A stretch of DNA of 64,000 bases from Ptiloglossa arizonensis (lineage: Eukaryota; Arthropoda; Insecta; Hymenoptera; Colletidae). The stretch covers positions 186,001 through 250,000 of the forward strand of contig NW_027478902.1 in the NCBI RefSeq assembly GCF_051014685.1, given 5' to 3'. The position numbers were made by a program, and so were the translations under genes. Positions 44,101 to 58,946 of this stretch are shown here, piece by piece. The notes under the pieces are model-generated. The model saw only the letters and a program-made list of their open reading frames with translations, had not been told where the DNA came from and ran no database searches. How positions within the stretch are numbered: position 1 is the first letter of the stretch; the number at the start of each line of letters is the position of its first letter.

Positions 44101-46030
44101 ATACGTTGTACGTTATACGTTATACGTTATACGTTATGCGTTATACGTTATACGTTATACGTTATACGTCATACGTTATACGTTATACGTTATACATTAT
44201 ACGTTTTACGTTATACGTCATAGGTTACACGATACACGTTGTACGTTATACGTAATATGTAATACGTTATACGTTTTACGTTATTCGTTATACGTTCTTC
44301 GATACACGTTGTACGTCATACGTTATGCGTTATACGTTACACGTTATATGTTATTCGTTATACGTTATACGTTATACGTTATACGTTATACGTTATACGT
44401 TATACGTTATACGTTATACGTTATACGTTATACGTTATACGTTATACGTTATACGTTATACGTTATACGTTATACGTTATACGTTATACGTTATACGTTA
44501 TACGTTATACGTTATACGTTATACGTTATACGTTATACGTTATACGTTATACGTTATACGTTATACGTTATACGTTATACGTTATACGTTATACGTTATA
44601 CGTTATACGTTATACGTTATACGTTATACGTTATACGTTATACGTTATACGTTATACGTTATACGTTATACGTTATACGTTATACGTTATACGTTATACA
44701 TCATAGCTTACACGATACACGTTATACGTCATACGTTATACGTTACAATTATACGTCACACGTTATGCGTTATACGTTACACGTTATAGGTTATACCTTA
44801 TACGTTATACGTTATACGTTATACGTTAAAAGTTATACGTTATACGTTACACGTTATACGTTATACGTTACACGTTATACGTTATACGTTACACGTTATA
44901 CGTTATACGTTATACGTTATACGTTATACGTTATACGTTATACGTTATACGTTATACGTTATACGTTATACGTTATACGTTACACGTTATACGTTATACG
45001 TCACACGTTATACGTTATACGTTGCACGTTATACGTTATACGTTATACGTTATACGTTATACGTTATACGTTATACGTTATAGGTTATACATTATACGTT
45101 ATACGTTATATAATACTTTATACGTTATACGTTACACGTTACACGTTATACGTTATACGTCACACGTAATACGTTATACGTTATACGTTATACGTTATAC
45201 GTTATACGTTATACGTTATACGTTATACGTTATACGTTATACGTTATACGTTATACGTTATACGTTATACGTTATACGTTATACGTTATACGTTATACGT
45301 TATACGTTATACGTTATACGTTATACGATTTACGTTATTCGTTATACGTTCTTCGTTATGCGTTGTACGTTATACGTTGTGCGTTATACGTTACACGTTA
45401 TACGTTATACGTCACACGTTATACGTTATACGTTATACGTTATACGTTATATGTTATACGTTATGCGTAATATGTAATACGTTATACGTTTTACGTTATT
45501 CGTTATACGTTCTTCGTTACACGTTGTACGTTATACGTTATTCGTTATACGTTACGCGTTATACGTTATTCGTTATACGTTATACGTTATACGTTATACG
45601 TTATACGTTATACGTTATACGTTATTCGTTATACGTTATACGTTATACGTTATACGTTACCCGTTATACGTTATACGTTACACGTTATACGTTATACGTT
45701 ATACGTTATACGTTATACGTCATAGCTTACACGATACACGTTATACGTCATACGTTATACGTTACAATTATTCGTCACACGTTATACGTTATACGTTACA
45801 CGTTATACGTTATACCTTATACGTTATACGTTATACGTTATACGTTAATAGTTATACGTTATACGTTACACGTTATACGTTATACGTTACACGTTATACG
45901 TTATACGTTACACGTTATACGTTATACGTTATACGTTATACGTTATACGTTATACGTTATACGTTATACGTTATACGTTATACGTTACACGTTATGCGTT
46001 ACACGTTATACGTTACACGTTATACGTTAC
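39600..46030 (+). repeat. 6.4-kb macro-unit, tandem copy a
   Basis: From TTATTCG at 39735 the order is B, A2 (40119), TTAAAAG, B, dimers, A1 right end, B, F (42602), B with TTAACG, canonical run, TTAGACG (43182), A1 (43392), A2 (43917), 48-unit tract, B, D (45106), A1 (45328), B and TTAATAG (45845). The next unit follows directly and repeats it at offsets of 6,432 to 6,460 and then 6,397. The first part overlaps the end of the 5.9-kb macro-unit, so the two duplications happened at different times on staggered boundaries. Confidence 0.88.
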
Positions 46031-49000
46031 ACGTTATACGTTATACGTTATACGTTATACGTTATACGTTATACGTTATACGTTATACGTTATACGTTAT
46101 ACGTTATACGTTATACGTTATACGTTATACGTTATACGTTATACGTTATACGTTATACGTTATACGTTATTCGTTATACGTTATACGTTATACGTTATAC
46201 GTCATAGCTTACACGATACACGTTATACGTCATACGTTATACGTTACAATTATACGTCACACGTTATGCGTTATACGTTACACGTTATAGGTTATACCTT
46301 ATACGTTATACGTTATACGTTATACGTTAAAAGTTATACGTTATACGTTACACGTTATACGTTATACGTTACACGTTATACGTTATACGTTACACGTTAT
46401 ACGTTATACGTTATACGTTATACGTTATACGTTATACGTTATACGTTATACGTTATACGTTATACGTTATACGTTATACGTTATACGTTACACGTTATAC
46501 GTTAAACGTTATACGTTAAACGTTATACGTTATATGTTATACGTTATACGTAATATGTGATACGTTATACGATTTACGTTATTCGTTATACGTTCTTCGT
46601 TATGCGTTGTACAGTATACGTTGTGCGCTATACGTTATACGTTAAACGTGATACATTATACGTTATACGTTGTACGTTATACGTTATACGATATACGTTA
46701 TACGTTATACGTTATACGTTATACGTTATACGTTATACGTTATACGTTATACGTTATACGTTATACGTTATACGTTATACGTTATACGTTATGCGTTATA
46801 CGTTATACGTTATACGTTATACGTCATACGTTATACGTTATACGTTATACGTTATACGTTTTACGTTATACGTCATAGGTTACACGATACACGTTGTACG
46901 TTATACGTAATATGTAATACGTTATACGTTTTACGTTATTCGTTATACGTTCTTCGATACACGTTGTACGTCATACGTTATGCGTTATACGTTACACGTT
47001 ATATGTTATTCGTTATACGTTATACGTTATACGTTATACGTTATACGTTATACGTTATACGTTATACGTTATACGTTATACGTTATACGTTATACGTTAT
47101 ACGTTATACGTTATACGTTATACGTTATACGTTATACGTTATACGTTATACGTTATACGTTATACGTTATACGTTATACGTTATACGTTATACTTTATAC
47201 GTTATACGTTATACGTTATACGTTATACGTTATACATCATAGCTTACACGATACACGTTATACGTCATACGTTATACGTTACAATTATACGTCACACGTT
47301 ATGCGTTATACGTTACACGTTATAGGTTATACCTTATACGTTATACGTTATACGTTATACGTTAAAAGTTATACGTTATACGTTACACGTTATACGTTAT
47401 ACGTTACACGTTATACGTTATACGTTACACGTTATACGTTATACGTTATACGTTATACGTTATACGTTACACGTTATACGTTACACGTTATACGTTACAC
47501 GTTATACGTTACACGTTATACGTTACACGTTATACGTTACACGTTATACGTTACACGTTATACGTTACACGTTATACGTTATACGTTACACGTTATACGT
47601 TACACGTTATACGTTACACGTTATACGTTACACGTTACACGTTATACGTTATACGTTAAACGTTATACGTTATACGTTATACGTTATACGTTATACGTTA
47701 AACGTTCTACGTTATACGTTATACGTTATACGTTATACGTTATACGTTATACGTTATACGTTACACGTTATACGTTACACGTTATACGTTATACGTTATA
47801 CGTTATACGTTATACGTTATACGTTATACGTTATACGTTACACGTTATACGTTACACGTTATACGTTACATGTTATACGTTACACGTTATACGTTACACG
47901 TTATACGTTACACGTTACACGTTATACGTTACACGTTATACGTTACACGTTATACGTTACACGTTATACGTTACACGTTATACGTTACACGTTATACGTT
48001 ACACGTTATACGTTATACGTTACACGTTATACGTTACACGTTATACGTTACACGTTATACGTTACACGTTACACGTTATACGTTATACGTTAAACGTTAT
48101 ACGTTATACGTTATACGTTATACGTTATACGTTAAACGTTCTACGTTATACGTTATACGTTATACGTTATACGTTATACGTTATACGTTATTCGTTATAC
48201 GTTACGCGTTATACGTTATTCGTTATACGTTATACGTTATACGTTATACGTTATACGTTATACGTTATACGTTATACGTTATTCGTCATACGTTATACGT
48301 TATACGTTATACGTTACCCGTTATACGTTATACGTTACACGTTATACGTTATACGTTATACGTTATACGTTATACGTCATAGCTTACACGATACACGTTA
48401 TACGTCATACGTTATACGTTACAATTATACGTCACACGTTATACGTTATACGTTACACGTTATACGTTATACCTTATACGTTATACGTTATACGTTATAC
48501 GTTAAAAGTTATACGTTATACGTTACACGTTATACGTTATACGTTACACGTTATACGTTATACGTTACACGTTATACGTTATACGTTATACGTTATACGT
48601 TATACGTTATACGTTATACGTTATACGTTATACGTTATACGTTATACGTTATACGTTACACGTTATACGTTACACGTTATACGTTACACGTTATACGTTA
48701 CACGTTATACGTTACACGTTATACGTTATACGTTATACGTTATACGTTATACGTTACACGTTATACGTTACACGTTATACGTTACACGTTATACGTTACA
48801 CGTTATGCGTTACACGTTATGCGTTACACATTATACGTTACACGTTATACGTTACACGTTATACGTTATACGTTACACGTTATACGTTACACGTTATACG
48901 TTACACGTTATACGTTACACGTTACACGTTATACGTTATACGTTAAAAGTTATACGTTATACGTTATACGTTATACGTTATACGTTAAACGTTCTACGTT

Positions 49001-52000
49001 ATACGTTATACGTTATACGTTATACGTTATACGTTATACGTTATACGTTATACGTTATACGTTCTACTTTATACGTTATACGTTACACGTTACACGTTAT
49101 ACGTTATACGTTAAACGTTATACGTCATAGCTTACACGATACACGTTATACGTCATACGTTATACGTTAACGTTATACGTCACACGTTATACGTTATACG
49201 TTACACGTTATACGTTATACGTTATACGTTATACGTTAAAAGTTATACGTTATACGTTAAACGTTCTACGTTATACGTTACACGTTATACGTTATACGTT
49301 ACACGTTATACGTTATACGTTATACGTTATACGTTATACGTTAAACGTTCTACGTTATACGTTATACGTTATACGTTATACGTTATACGTTATACGTTAT
49401 ACGTTATACGTTATACGTTATACGTTATACGTTATACGTTATACGTTATACGTTATACGTTATACGTTATACGTTATACGTTATACGTTATACGTTATAC
49501 GTTATACGTTATACGTTATACGTTATACGTTATACGTTATACGTTATACGTTATACGTTATACGTTATACGTTATACGTTATACGTTATACGTTATACGT
49601 TATACGTTATACGTTATACGTTATACGTTATACGTTATACGTTAGACGTTACACGTTATACGTTATACGTTATACGTTATACGTTATACGTTATACGTTA
49701 AACGTTCTACGTTATACGTTATACGTTATACGTTATACGTTATACGTTATACGTTATACGTTATACGTTATACGTTATACGTTATACGTTATACGTTATA
49801 CGTTATACGTTATACGTTATACGTTATACGATTTACGTTATTCGTTATACGTTCTTCGTTATGCGTTGTACGTTATACGTTGTGCGTTATACGTTACACG
49901 TTATACGTTATACGTCACACGTTATACGTTATACGTTATACGTAATACGTTATATGTTATACGTTATGCGTAATATGTAATACGTTATACGTTTTACGTT
50001 ATTCGTTATACGTTCTTCGTTACACGTTGTACGTTATACGTTATTCGTTATACGTTATACGTTACACGTTATAGGTTATACCTTATACGTTATACGTTAT
50101 ACGTTATACGTTAAAAGTTATACGTTATACGTTACACGTTATACGTTATACGTTACACGTTATACGTTATACGTTACACGTTATACGTTATACGTTATAC
50201 GTTATACGTTATACGTTATACGTTATACGTTATACGTTATACGTTATACGTTATACGTTATACGTTATACGTTATACGTTATACGTTACACGTTATACGT
50301 TAAACGTTATACGTTAAACGTTATACGTTATATGTTATACGTTATACGTAATATGTGATACGTTATACGATTTACGTTATTCGTTATACGTTCTTCGTTA
50401 TGCGTTGTACAGTATACGTTGTGCGCTATACGTTATACGTTAAACGTGATACATTATACGTTATACGTTATACGTTATACGTTATACGATATACGTTATA
50501 CGTTATACGTTATACGTTATACGTTATACGTTATACGTTATACGTTATACGTTATACGTTATACGTTATGCGTTATACGTTATACGTTATACGTTATACG
50601 TCATACGTTATACGTTATACGTTATACATTATACGTTTTACGTTATACGTCATAGGTTACACGATACACGTTGTACGTTATACGTAATATGTAATACGTT
50701 ATACGTTTTACGTTATTCGTTATACGTTCTTCGATACACGTTGTACGTCATACGTTATGCGTTATACGTTACACGTTATATGTTATTCGTTATACGTTAT
50801 ACGTTATACGTTATACGTTATACGTTATACGTTATACGTTATACGTTATACGTTATACGTTATACGTTATACGTTATACGTTATACGTTATACGTTATAC
50901 GTTATACGTTATACGTTATACGTTATACGTTATACGTTATACGTTATACGTTATACGTTATACGTTATACGTTATACGTTATACGTTATACGTTATACGT
51001 TATACGTTATACGTTATACGTTATACGTTATACGTTATACGTTATACGTTATACGTTATACGTTATACGTTATACGTTATACGTTATACGTTATACATCA
51101 TAGCTTACACGATACACGTTATACGTCATACGTTATACGTTACAATTATACGTCACACGTTATGCGTTATACGTTACACGTTATAGGTTATACCTTATAC
51201 GTTATACGTTATACGTTATACGTTAAAAGTTATACGTTATACGTTACACGTTATACGTTATACGTTACACGTTATACGTTATACGTTACACGTTATACGT
51301 TATACGTTATACGTTATACGTTATACGTTATACGTTATACGTTATACGTTATACGTTATACGTTATACGTTATACGTTACACGTTATACGTTATACGTCA
51401 CACGTTATACGTTATACGTTGCACGTTATACGTTATACGTTATACGTTATACGTTATACGTTATACGTTATACGTTATAGGTTATACATTATACGTTATA
51501 CGTTATATAATACTTTATACGTTATACGTTACACGTTACACGTTATACGTTATACGTCACACGTAATACGTTATACGTTATACGTTATACGTTATACGTT
51601 ATACGTTATACGTTATACGTTATACGTTATACGTTATACGTTATACGTTATACGTTATACGTTATACGTTATACGTTATACGTTATACGTTATACGTTAT
51701 ACGTTATACGTTATACGTTATACGATTTACGTTATTCGTTATACGTTCTTCGTTATGCGTTGTACGTTATACGTTGTGCGTTATACGTTACACGTTATAC
51801 GTTATACGTCACACGTTATACGTTATACGTTATACGTTATACGTTATATGTTATACGTTATGCGTAATATGTAATACGTTATACGTTTTACGTTATTCGT
51901 TATACGTTCTTCGTTACACGTTGTACGTTATACGTTATTCGTTATACGTTACGCGTTATACGTTATTCGTTATACGTTATACGTTATACGTTATACGTTA

Positions 52001-52450
52001 TACGTTATACGTTATACGTTATTCGTTATACGTTATACGTTATACGTTATACGTTACCCGTTATACGTTATACGTTACACGTTATACGTTATACGTTATA
52101 CGTTATACGTTATACGTCATAGCTTACACGATACACGTTATACGTCATACGTTATACGTTACAATTATACGTCACACGTTATACGTTATACGTTACACGT
52201 TATACGTTATACCTTATACGTTATACGTTATACGTTATACGTTAATAGTTATACGTTATACGTTACACGTTATACGTTATACGTTACACGTTATACGTTA
52301 TACGTTACACGTTATACGTTATACGTTATACGTTATACGTTATACGTTATACGTTATACGTTATACGTTATACGTTATACGTTACACGTTATGCGTTACA
52401 CGTTATACGTTACACGTTATACGTTACACGTTATACGTTATACGTTATAC
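46031..52450 (+). repeat. 6.4-kb macro-unit, tandem copy b
   Basis: It repeats the previous unit: A2 (46551, 50349), F (49062), A1 (49831, 51725), D (51503), TTAATAG (52242). Differences noted: no TTAAAAG in the canonical run after 46.98 kb, TTGTACG near 46670, TCATACG in place of a canonical unit near 48285, TAATACG near 49943, and a 43-unit tract at 50790 where copy a has 48. The copies run in register for about 6.4 kb. Confidence 0.88.
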
Positions 52451-52590
52451 GTTATACGTTATACGTTATACGTTATACGTTATACGTTACACGTTATACG
52501 TTACACGTTATACGTTACATGTTATACGTTACACGTTATACGTTACACGTTATACGTTGCACGTTATACGTCACACGTTATACGTTACAC
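51090..52590 (+). repeat. 1.5-kb segment duplicated at 52.93-54.43 kb
   Basis: TCATAGC (51098), D (51503), A1 (51725), B, TTAATAG (52242) and the dimer region with TTACATG and TTGCACG reappear at 52933, 53338, 53567, 54084 and beyond, at an offset of 1,835 rising to 1,842. The inserted 0.35 kb between the copies has a further D junction at 52690, so D occurs three times within 1.9 kb. The left part of this segment is also the right end of the 6.4-kb macro-unit. Confidence 0.87.
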
Positions 52591-53679
52591 GTTATACGTT
52601 ATACGTTGCACGTTATACGTTATACGTTATACGTTATGCGTTATACGTTATACGTTATACGTTATAGGTTATACATTATACGTTATACGTTATATAATAC
52701 TTTATACGTTATACGTTACACGTTACACGTTATACGTTATACGTCACACGTAATACGTTATACGTTATACGTTATACGTTATACGTTATACGTTATACGT
52801 TATACGTTATACGTTATACGTTATACGTTATACGTTATACGTTATACGTTATACGTTATACGTTATACGTTATACGTTATACGTTATACGTTATACGTTA
52901 TACGTTATACGTTATACGTTATACGTTATACATCATAGCTTACACGATACACGTTATACGTCATACGTTATACGTTACAATTATACGTCACACGTTATGC
53001 GTTATACGTTACACGTTATAGGTTATACCTTATACGTTATACGTTATACGTTATACGTTAAAAGTTATACGTTATACGTTACACGTTATACGTTATACGT
53101 TACACGTTATACGTTATACGTTACACGTTATACGTTATACGTTATACGTTATACGTTATACGTTATACGTTATACGTTATACGTTATACGTTATACGTTA
53201 TACGTTATACGTTACACGTTATACGTTATACGTCACACGTTATACGTTATACGTTGCACGTTATACGTTATACGTTATACGTTATACGTTATACGTTATA
53301 CGTTATACGTTATAGGTTATACATTATACGTTATACGTTATATAATACTTTATACGTTATACGTTACACGTTACACGTTATACGTTATACGTCACACGTA
53401 ATACGTTATACGTTATACGTTATACGTTATACGTTATACGTTATACGTTATACGTTATACGTTATACGTTATACGTTATACGTTATACGTTATACGTTAT
53501 ACGTTATACGTTATACGTTATACGTTATACGTTATACGTTATACGTTATACGTTATACGTTATACGATTTACGTTATTCGTTATACGTTCTTCGTTATGC
53601 GTTGTACGTTATACGTTGTGCGTTATACGTTACACGTTATACGTTATACGTCACACGTTATACGTTATACGTTATACGT

Positions 53680-55910
53680 TATACGTTATATGTTATACGT
53701 TATGCGTAATATGTAATACGTTATACGTTTTACGTTATTCGTTATACGTTCTTCGTTACACGTTGTACGTTATACGTTATTCGTTATACGTTACGCGTTA
53801 TACGTTATTCGTTATACGTTATACGTTATACGTTATACGTTATACGTTATACGTTATACGTTATTCGTTATACGTTATACGTTATACGTTATACGTTACC
53901 CGTTATACGTTATACGTTACACGTTATACGTTATACGTTATACGTTATACGTTATACGTCATAGCTTACACGATACACGTTATACGTCATACGTTATACG
54001 TTACAATTATACGTCACACGTTATACGTTATACGTTACACGTTATACGTTATACCTTATACGTTATACGTTATACGTTATACGTTAATAGTTATACGTTA
54101 TACGTTACACGTTATACGTTATACGTTACACGTTATACGTTATACGTTACACGTTATACGTTATACGTTATACGTTATACGTTATACGTTATACGTTATA
54201 CGTTATACGTTATACGTTATACGTTACACGTTATGCGTTACACGTTATACGTTACACGTTATACGTTACACGTTATACGTTATACGTTATACGTTATACG
54301 TTATACGTTATACGTTATACGTTATACGTTACACGTTATACGTTACACGTTACACGTTACATGTTATACGTTACACGTTATACGTTACACGTTATACGTT
54401 GCACGTTATACGTCACACGTTATACGTTACACGTTATACGTTACACGTTATACGTTATACGTTACACGTTATACGTTACACGTTATACGTTACACGTTAT
54501 ACGTTACACGTTACACGTTATACGTTATACGTTAAACGTTATACGTTATACGTTATACGTTATACGTTATACGTTAAACGTTCTACGTTATACGTTGTAC
54601 GTTACACGTTACACGTTATACGTTATACGTTAAACGTTATACGTCATAGCTTACACGATACACGTTATACGTCATACGTTATACGTTACACGTTATACGT
54701 CACACGTTATACGTTATACGTTACACGTTATACGTTATACGTTATACGTTATACGTTAAAAGTTATACGTTATACGTTAAACGTTCTACGTTATACGTTA
54801 CACGTTATACGTTATACGTTACACGTTATACGTTATACGTTATACGTTATACGTTATACGTTAAACGTTCTACGTTATACGTTAAACGTTATACGTCATA
54901 GCTTACACGATACACGTTATACGTCATACGTTATACGTTACACGTTATACGTCACACGTTATACGTTATACGTTACACGTTATACGTTATACGTTATACG
55001 TTATACGTTAAAAGTTATACGTTATACGTTATACGTTATACGTTATACGTTATACGTTATACGTTATACGTTATACGTTATACGTTATACGTTATACGTT
55101 ATACGTTATACGTTATACGTTATACGTTATACGTTATACGTTATACGTTATACGTTATACGTTATACGTTATACGTTATACGTTATACGTTATACGTTAT
55201 ACGTTATACGTTATACGTTATACGTTATACGTTATACGTTATACGTTATACGTTATACGTTATACGTTATGCGTTATACGTTATACGTTATACGTTATAC
55301 GTCATACGTTATACGTTATACGTTATACGTTATACGTTTTACGTTATACGTCATAGGTTACACGATACACGTTGTACGTTATACGTAATATGTAATACGT
55401 TATACGTTTTACGTTATTCGTTATACGTTCTTCGATACACGTTGTACGTCATACGTTATGCGTTATACGTTACACGTTATATGTTATTCGTTATACGTTA
55501 TACGTTATACGTTATACGTTATACGTTATACGTTATACGTTATACGTTATACGTTATACGTTATACGTTATACGTTATACGTTATACGTTATACGTTATA
55601 CGTTATACGTTATACGTTATACGTTATACGTTATACGTTATACGTTATACGTTATACGTTATACGTTATACGTTATACGTTATACGTTATACGTTATACG
55701 TTATACGTTATACGTTATACGTTATACGTTATACGTTATACGTTATACGTTATACGTTATACGTTATACGTTATACGTTATACGTTATACGTTATACGTT
55801 ATACGTTATACGTTATACGTTATACGTTATACGTTATACGTTAGACGTTACACGTTATACGTTATACGTTATACGTTACACGTTATACGTTATACGTTAA
55901 ACGTTCTACG
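53680..55910 (+). repeat. 2.6-kb tandem unit, copy a
   Basis: It runs from TTATATG of an A1 train through B, TTAATAG (54084), dimers, TTACATG (54357), then two B modules only 252 bases apart (TCATAGC at 54644 and 54896), a 36-unit tract, the TCATAGG train, a 50-unit tract (55491-55840), TTAGACG and TTAAACG-TTCTACG. The second copy starts near 56290. A compressed run of three TTACACG units near 54343-54357 is private to this copy. Confidence 0.88.
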
Positions 55911-56289
55911 TTATACGTTATACGTTATACGTTATACGTTATACGTTATACGTTATACGTTATACGTTATACGTTATACGTTATACGTTATACGTTATAC
56001 GTTATACGTTATACGTTATACGTCATAGCTTACACGATACACGTTATACGTCATACGTTATACGTTACAATTATACGTCACACGTTATACGTTATACGTT
56101 ACACGTTATACGTTATACCTTATACGTTATACGTTATACGTTATACGTTAATAGTTATACGTTATACGTTACACGTTATACGTTATACGTTACACGTTAT
56201 ACGTTATACGTTACACGTTATACGTTATACGTTATACGTTATACGTTATACGTTATACGTTATACGTTATACGTTATACGTTATACGTT

Positions 56290-58600
56290 ATACGTTATAT
56301 GTTATACGTTATGCGTAATATGTAATACGTTATACGTTTTACGTTATTCGTTATACGTTCTTCGTTACACGTTGTACGTTATACGTTATTCGTTATACGT
56401 TACGCGTTATACGTTATTCGTTATACGTTATACGTTATACGTTATACGTTATACGTTATACGTTATACGTTATTCGTTATACGTTATACGTTATACGTTA
56501 TACGTTACCCGTTATACGTTATACGTTACACGTTATACGTTATACGTTATACGTTATACGTTATACGTCATAGCTTACACGATACACGTTATACGTCATA
56601 CGTTATACGTTACAATTATACGTCACACGTTATACGTTATACGTTACACGTTATACGTTATACCTTATACGTTATACGTTATACGTTATACGTTAATAGT
56701 TATACGTTATACGTTACACGTTATACGTTATACGTTACACGTTATACGTTATACGTTACACGTTATACGTTATACGTTATACGTTATACGTTATACGTTA
56801 TACGTTATACGTTATACGTTATACGTTATACGTTATACGTTACACGTTATGCGTTACACGTTATACGTTACACGTTATACGTTACACGTTATACGTTATA
56901 CGTTATACGTTATACGTTATACGTTATACGTTATACGTTATACGTTACACGTTATACGTTACACGTTATACGTTACATGTTATACGTTACACGTTATACG
57001 TTACACGTTATACGTTGCACGTTATACGTCACACGTTATACGTTACACGTTATACGTTACACGTTATACGTTATACGTTACACGTTATACGTTACACGTT
57101 ATACGTTACACGTTATACGTTACACGTTACACGTTATACGTTATACGTTAAACGTTATACGTTATACGTTATACGTTATACGTTATACGTTAAACGTTCT
57201 ACGTTATACGTTGTACGTTACACGTTACACGTTATACGTTATACGTTAAACGTTATACGTCATAGCTTACACGATACACGTTATACGTCATACGTTATAC
57301 GTTACACGTTATACGTCACACGTTATACGTTATACGTTACACGTTATACGTTATACGTTATACGTTATACGTTAAAAGTTATACGTTATACGTTAAACGT
57401 TCTACGTTATACGTTACACGTTATACGTTATACGTTACACGTTATACGTTATACGTTATACGTTATACGTTATACGTTAAACGTTCTACGTTATACGTTA
57501 AACGTTATACGTCATAGCTTACACGATACACGTTATACGTCATACGTTATACGTTACACGTTATACGTCACACGTTATACGTTATACGTTACACGTTATA
57601 CGTTATACGTTATACGTTATACGTTAAAAGTTATACGTTATACGTTATACGTTATACGTTATACGTTATACGTTATACGTTATACGTTATACGTTATACG
57701 TTATACGTTATACGTTATACGTTATACGTTATACGTTATACGTTATACGTTATACGTTATACGTTATACGTTATACGTTATACGTTATACGTTATACGTT
57801 ATACGTTATACGTTATACGTTATACGTTATACGTTATACGTTATACGTTATACGTTATACGTTATACGTTATACGTTATACGTTATACGTTATACGTTAT
57901 ACGTTATACGTTATGCGTTATACGTTATACGTTATACGTTATACGTCATACGTTATACGTTATACGTTATACGTTATACGTTTTACGTTATACGTCATAG
58001 GTTACACGATACACGTTGTACGTTATACGTAATATGTAATACGTTATACGTTTTACGTTATTCGTTATACGTTCTTCGATACACGTTGTACGTCATACGT
58101 TATGCGTTATACGTTACACGTTATATGTTATTCGTTATACGTTATACGTTATACGTTATACGTTATACGTTATACGTTATACGTTATACGTTATACGTTA
58201 TACGTTATACGTTATACGTTATACGTTATACGTTATACGTTATACGTTATACGTTATACGTTATACGTTATACGTTATACGTTATACGTTATACGTTATA
58301 CGTTATACGTTATACGTTATACGTTATACGTTATACGTTATACGTTATACGTTATACGTTATACGTTATACGTTATACGTTATACGTTATACGTTATACG
58401 TTATACGTTATACGTTATACGTTATACGTTATACGTTATACGTTATACGTTATACGTTATACGTTATACGTTATACGTTATACGTTATACGTTATACGTT
58501 ATACGTTATACGTTATACGTTATACGTTAGACGTTACACGTTATACGTTATACGTTATACGTTACACGTTATACGTTATACGTTAAACGTTCTACGTTAT
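56290..58600 (+). repeat. 2.6-kb tandem unit, copy b
   Basis: It has the same order as 53.68-55.91 kb. The offset is about 2,609 at the left, 2,616 through TTACATG and the B pair (57260 and 57512, again 252 apart), 2,644 after the first perfect tract (40 units against 36) and 2,686 after the second (56 against 50). Nearly all divergence is in tract length. The 0.38-kb spacer before it (55.91-56.29 kb) holds a B module and TTAATAG. Confidence 0.9.
58135..58526 (+). repeat. Longest perfect TTATACG tract found (56 units)
   Basis: This run of 392 bases has no variant between TTATTCG on the left and TTAGACG on the right. Other long perfect runs: 55491-55840 (50 units), 21529-21899 (53), 23388-23751 (52), 44358-44693 (48), 60990-61297 (44), 50790-51090 (43), 2560-2846 (41), 42895-43181 (41), 59682-59961 (40), 57631-57910 (40), 34435-34707 (39), 55015-55266 (36), 36665-36909 (35) and 39490-39734 (35). 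Each counts out to a whole number of units. Most follow the TTATATG-TTATTCG end of an A2 train, so expansion prefers certain addresses. I counted by eye and may have missed a longer run. Confidence 0.9.
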
Positions 58601-58946
58601 ACGTTATACGTTATACGTTATACGTTATACGTTATACGTTATACGTTATACGTTATACGTTATACGTTATACGTTATACGTTATACGTTATACGTTATAC
58701 GTTATACGTTATACGATTTACGTTATTCGTTATACGTTCTTCGTTATGCGTTGTACGTTATACGTTGTGCGTTATACGTTACACGTTATACGTTATACGT
58801 CACACGTTATACGTTATACGTTATACGTTATACGTTATATGTTATACGTTATGCGTAATATGTAATACGTTATACGTTTTACGTTATTCGTTATACGTTC
58901 TTCGTTACACGTTGTACGTTATACGTTATTCGTTATACGTTATACG

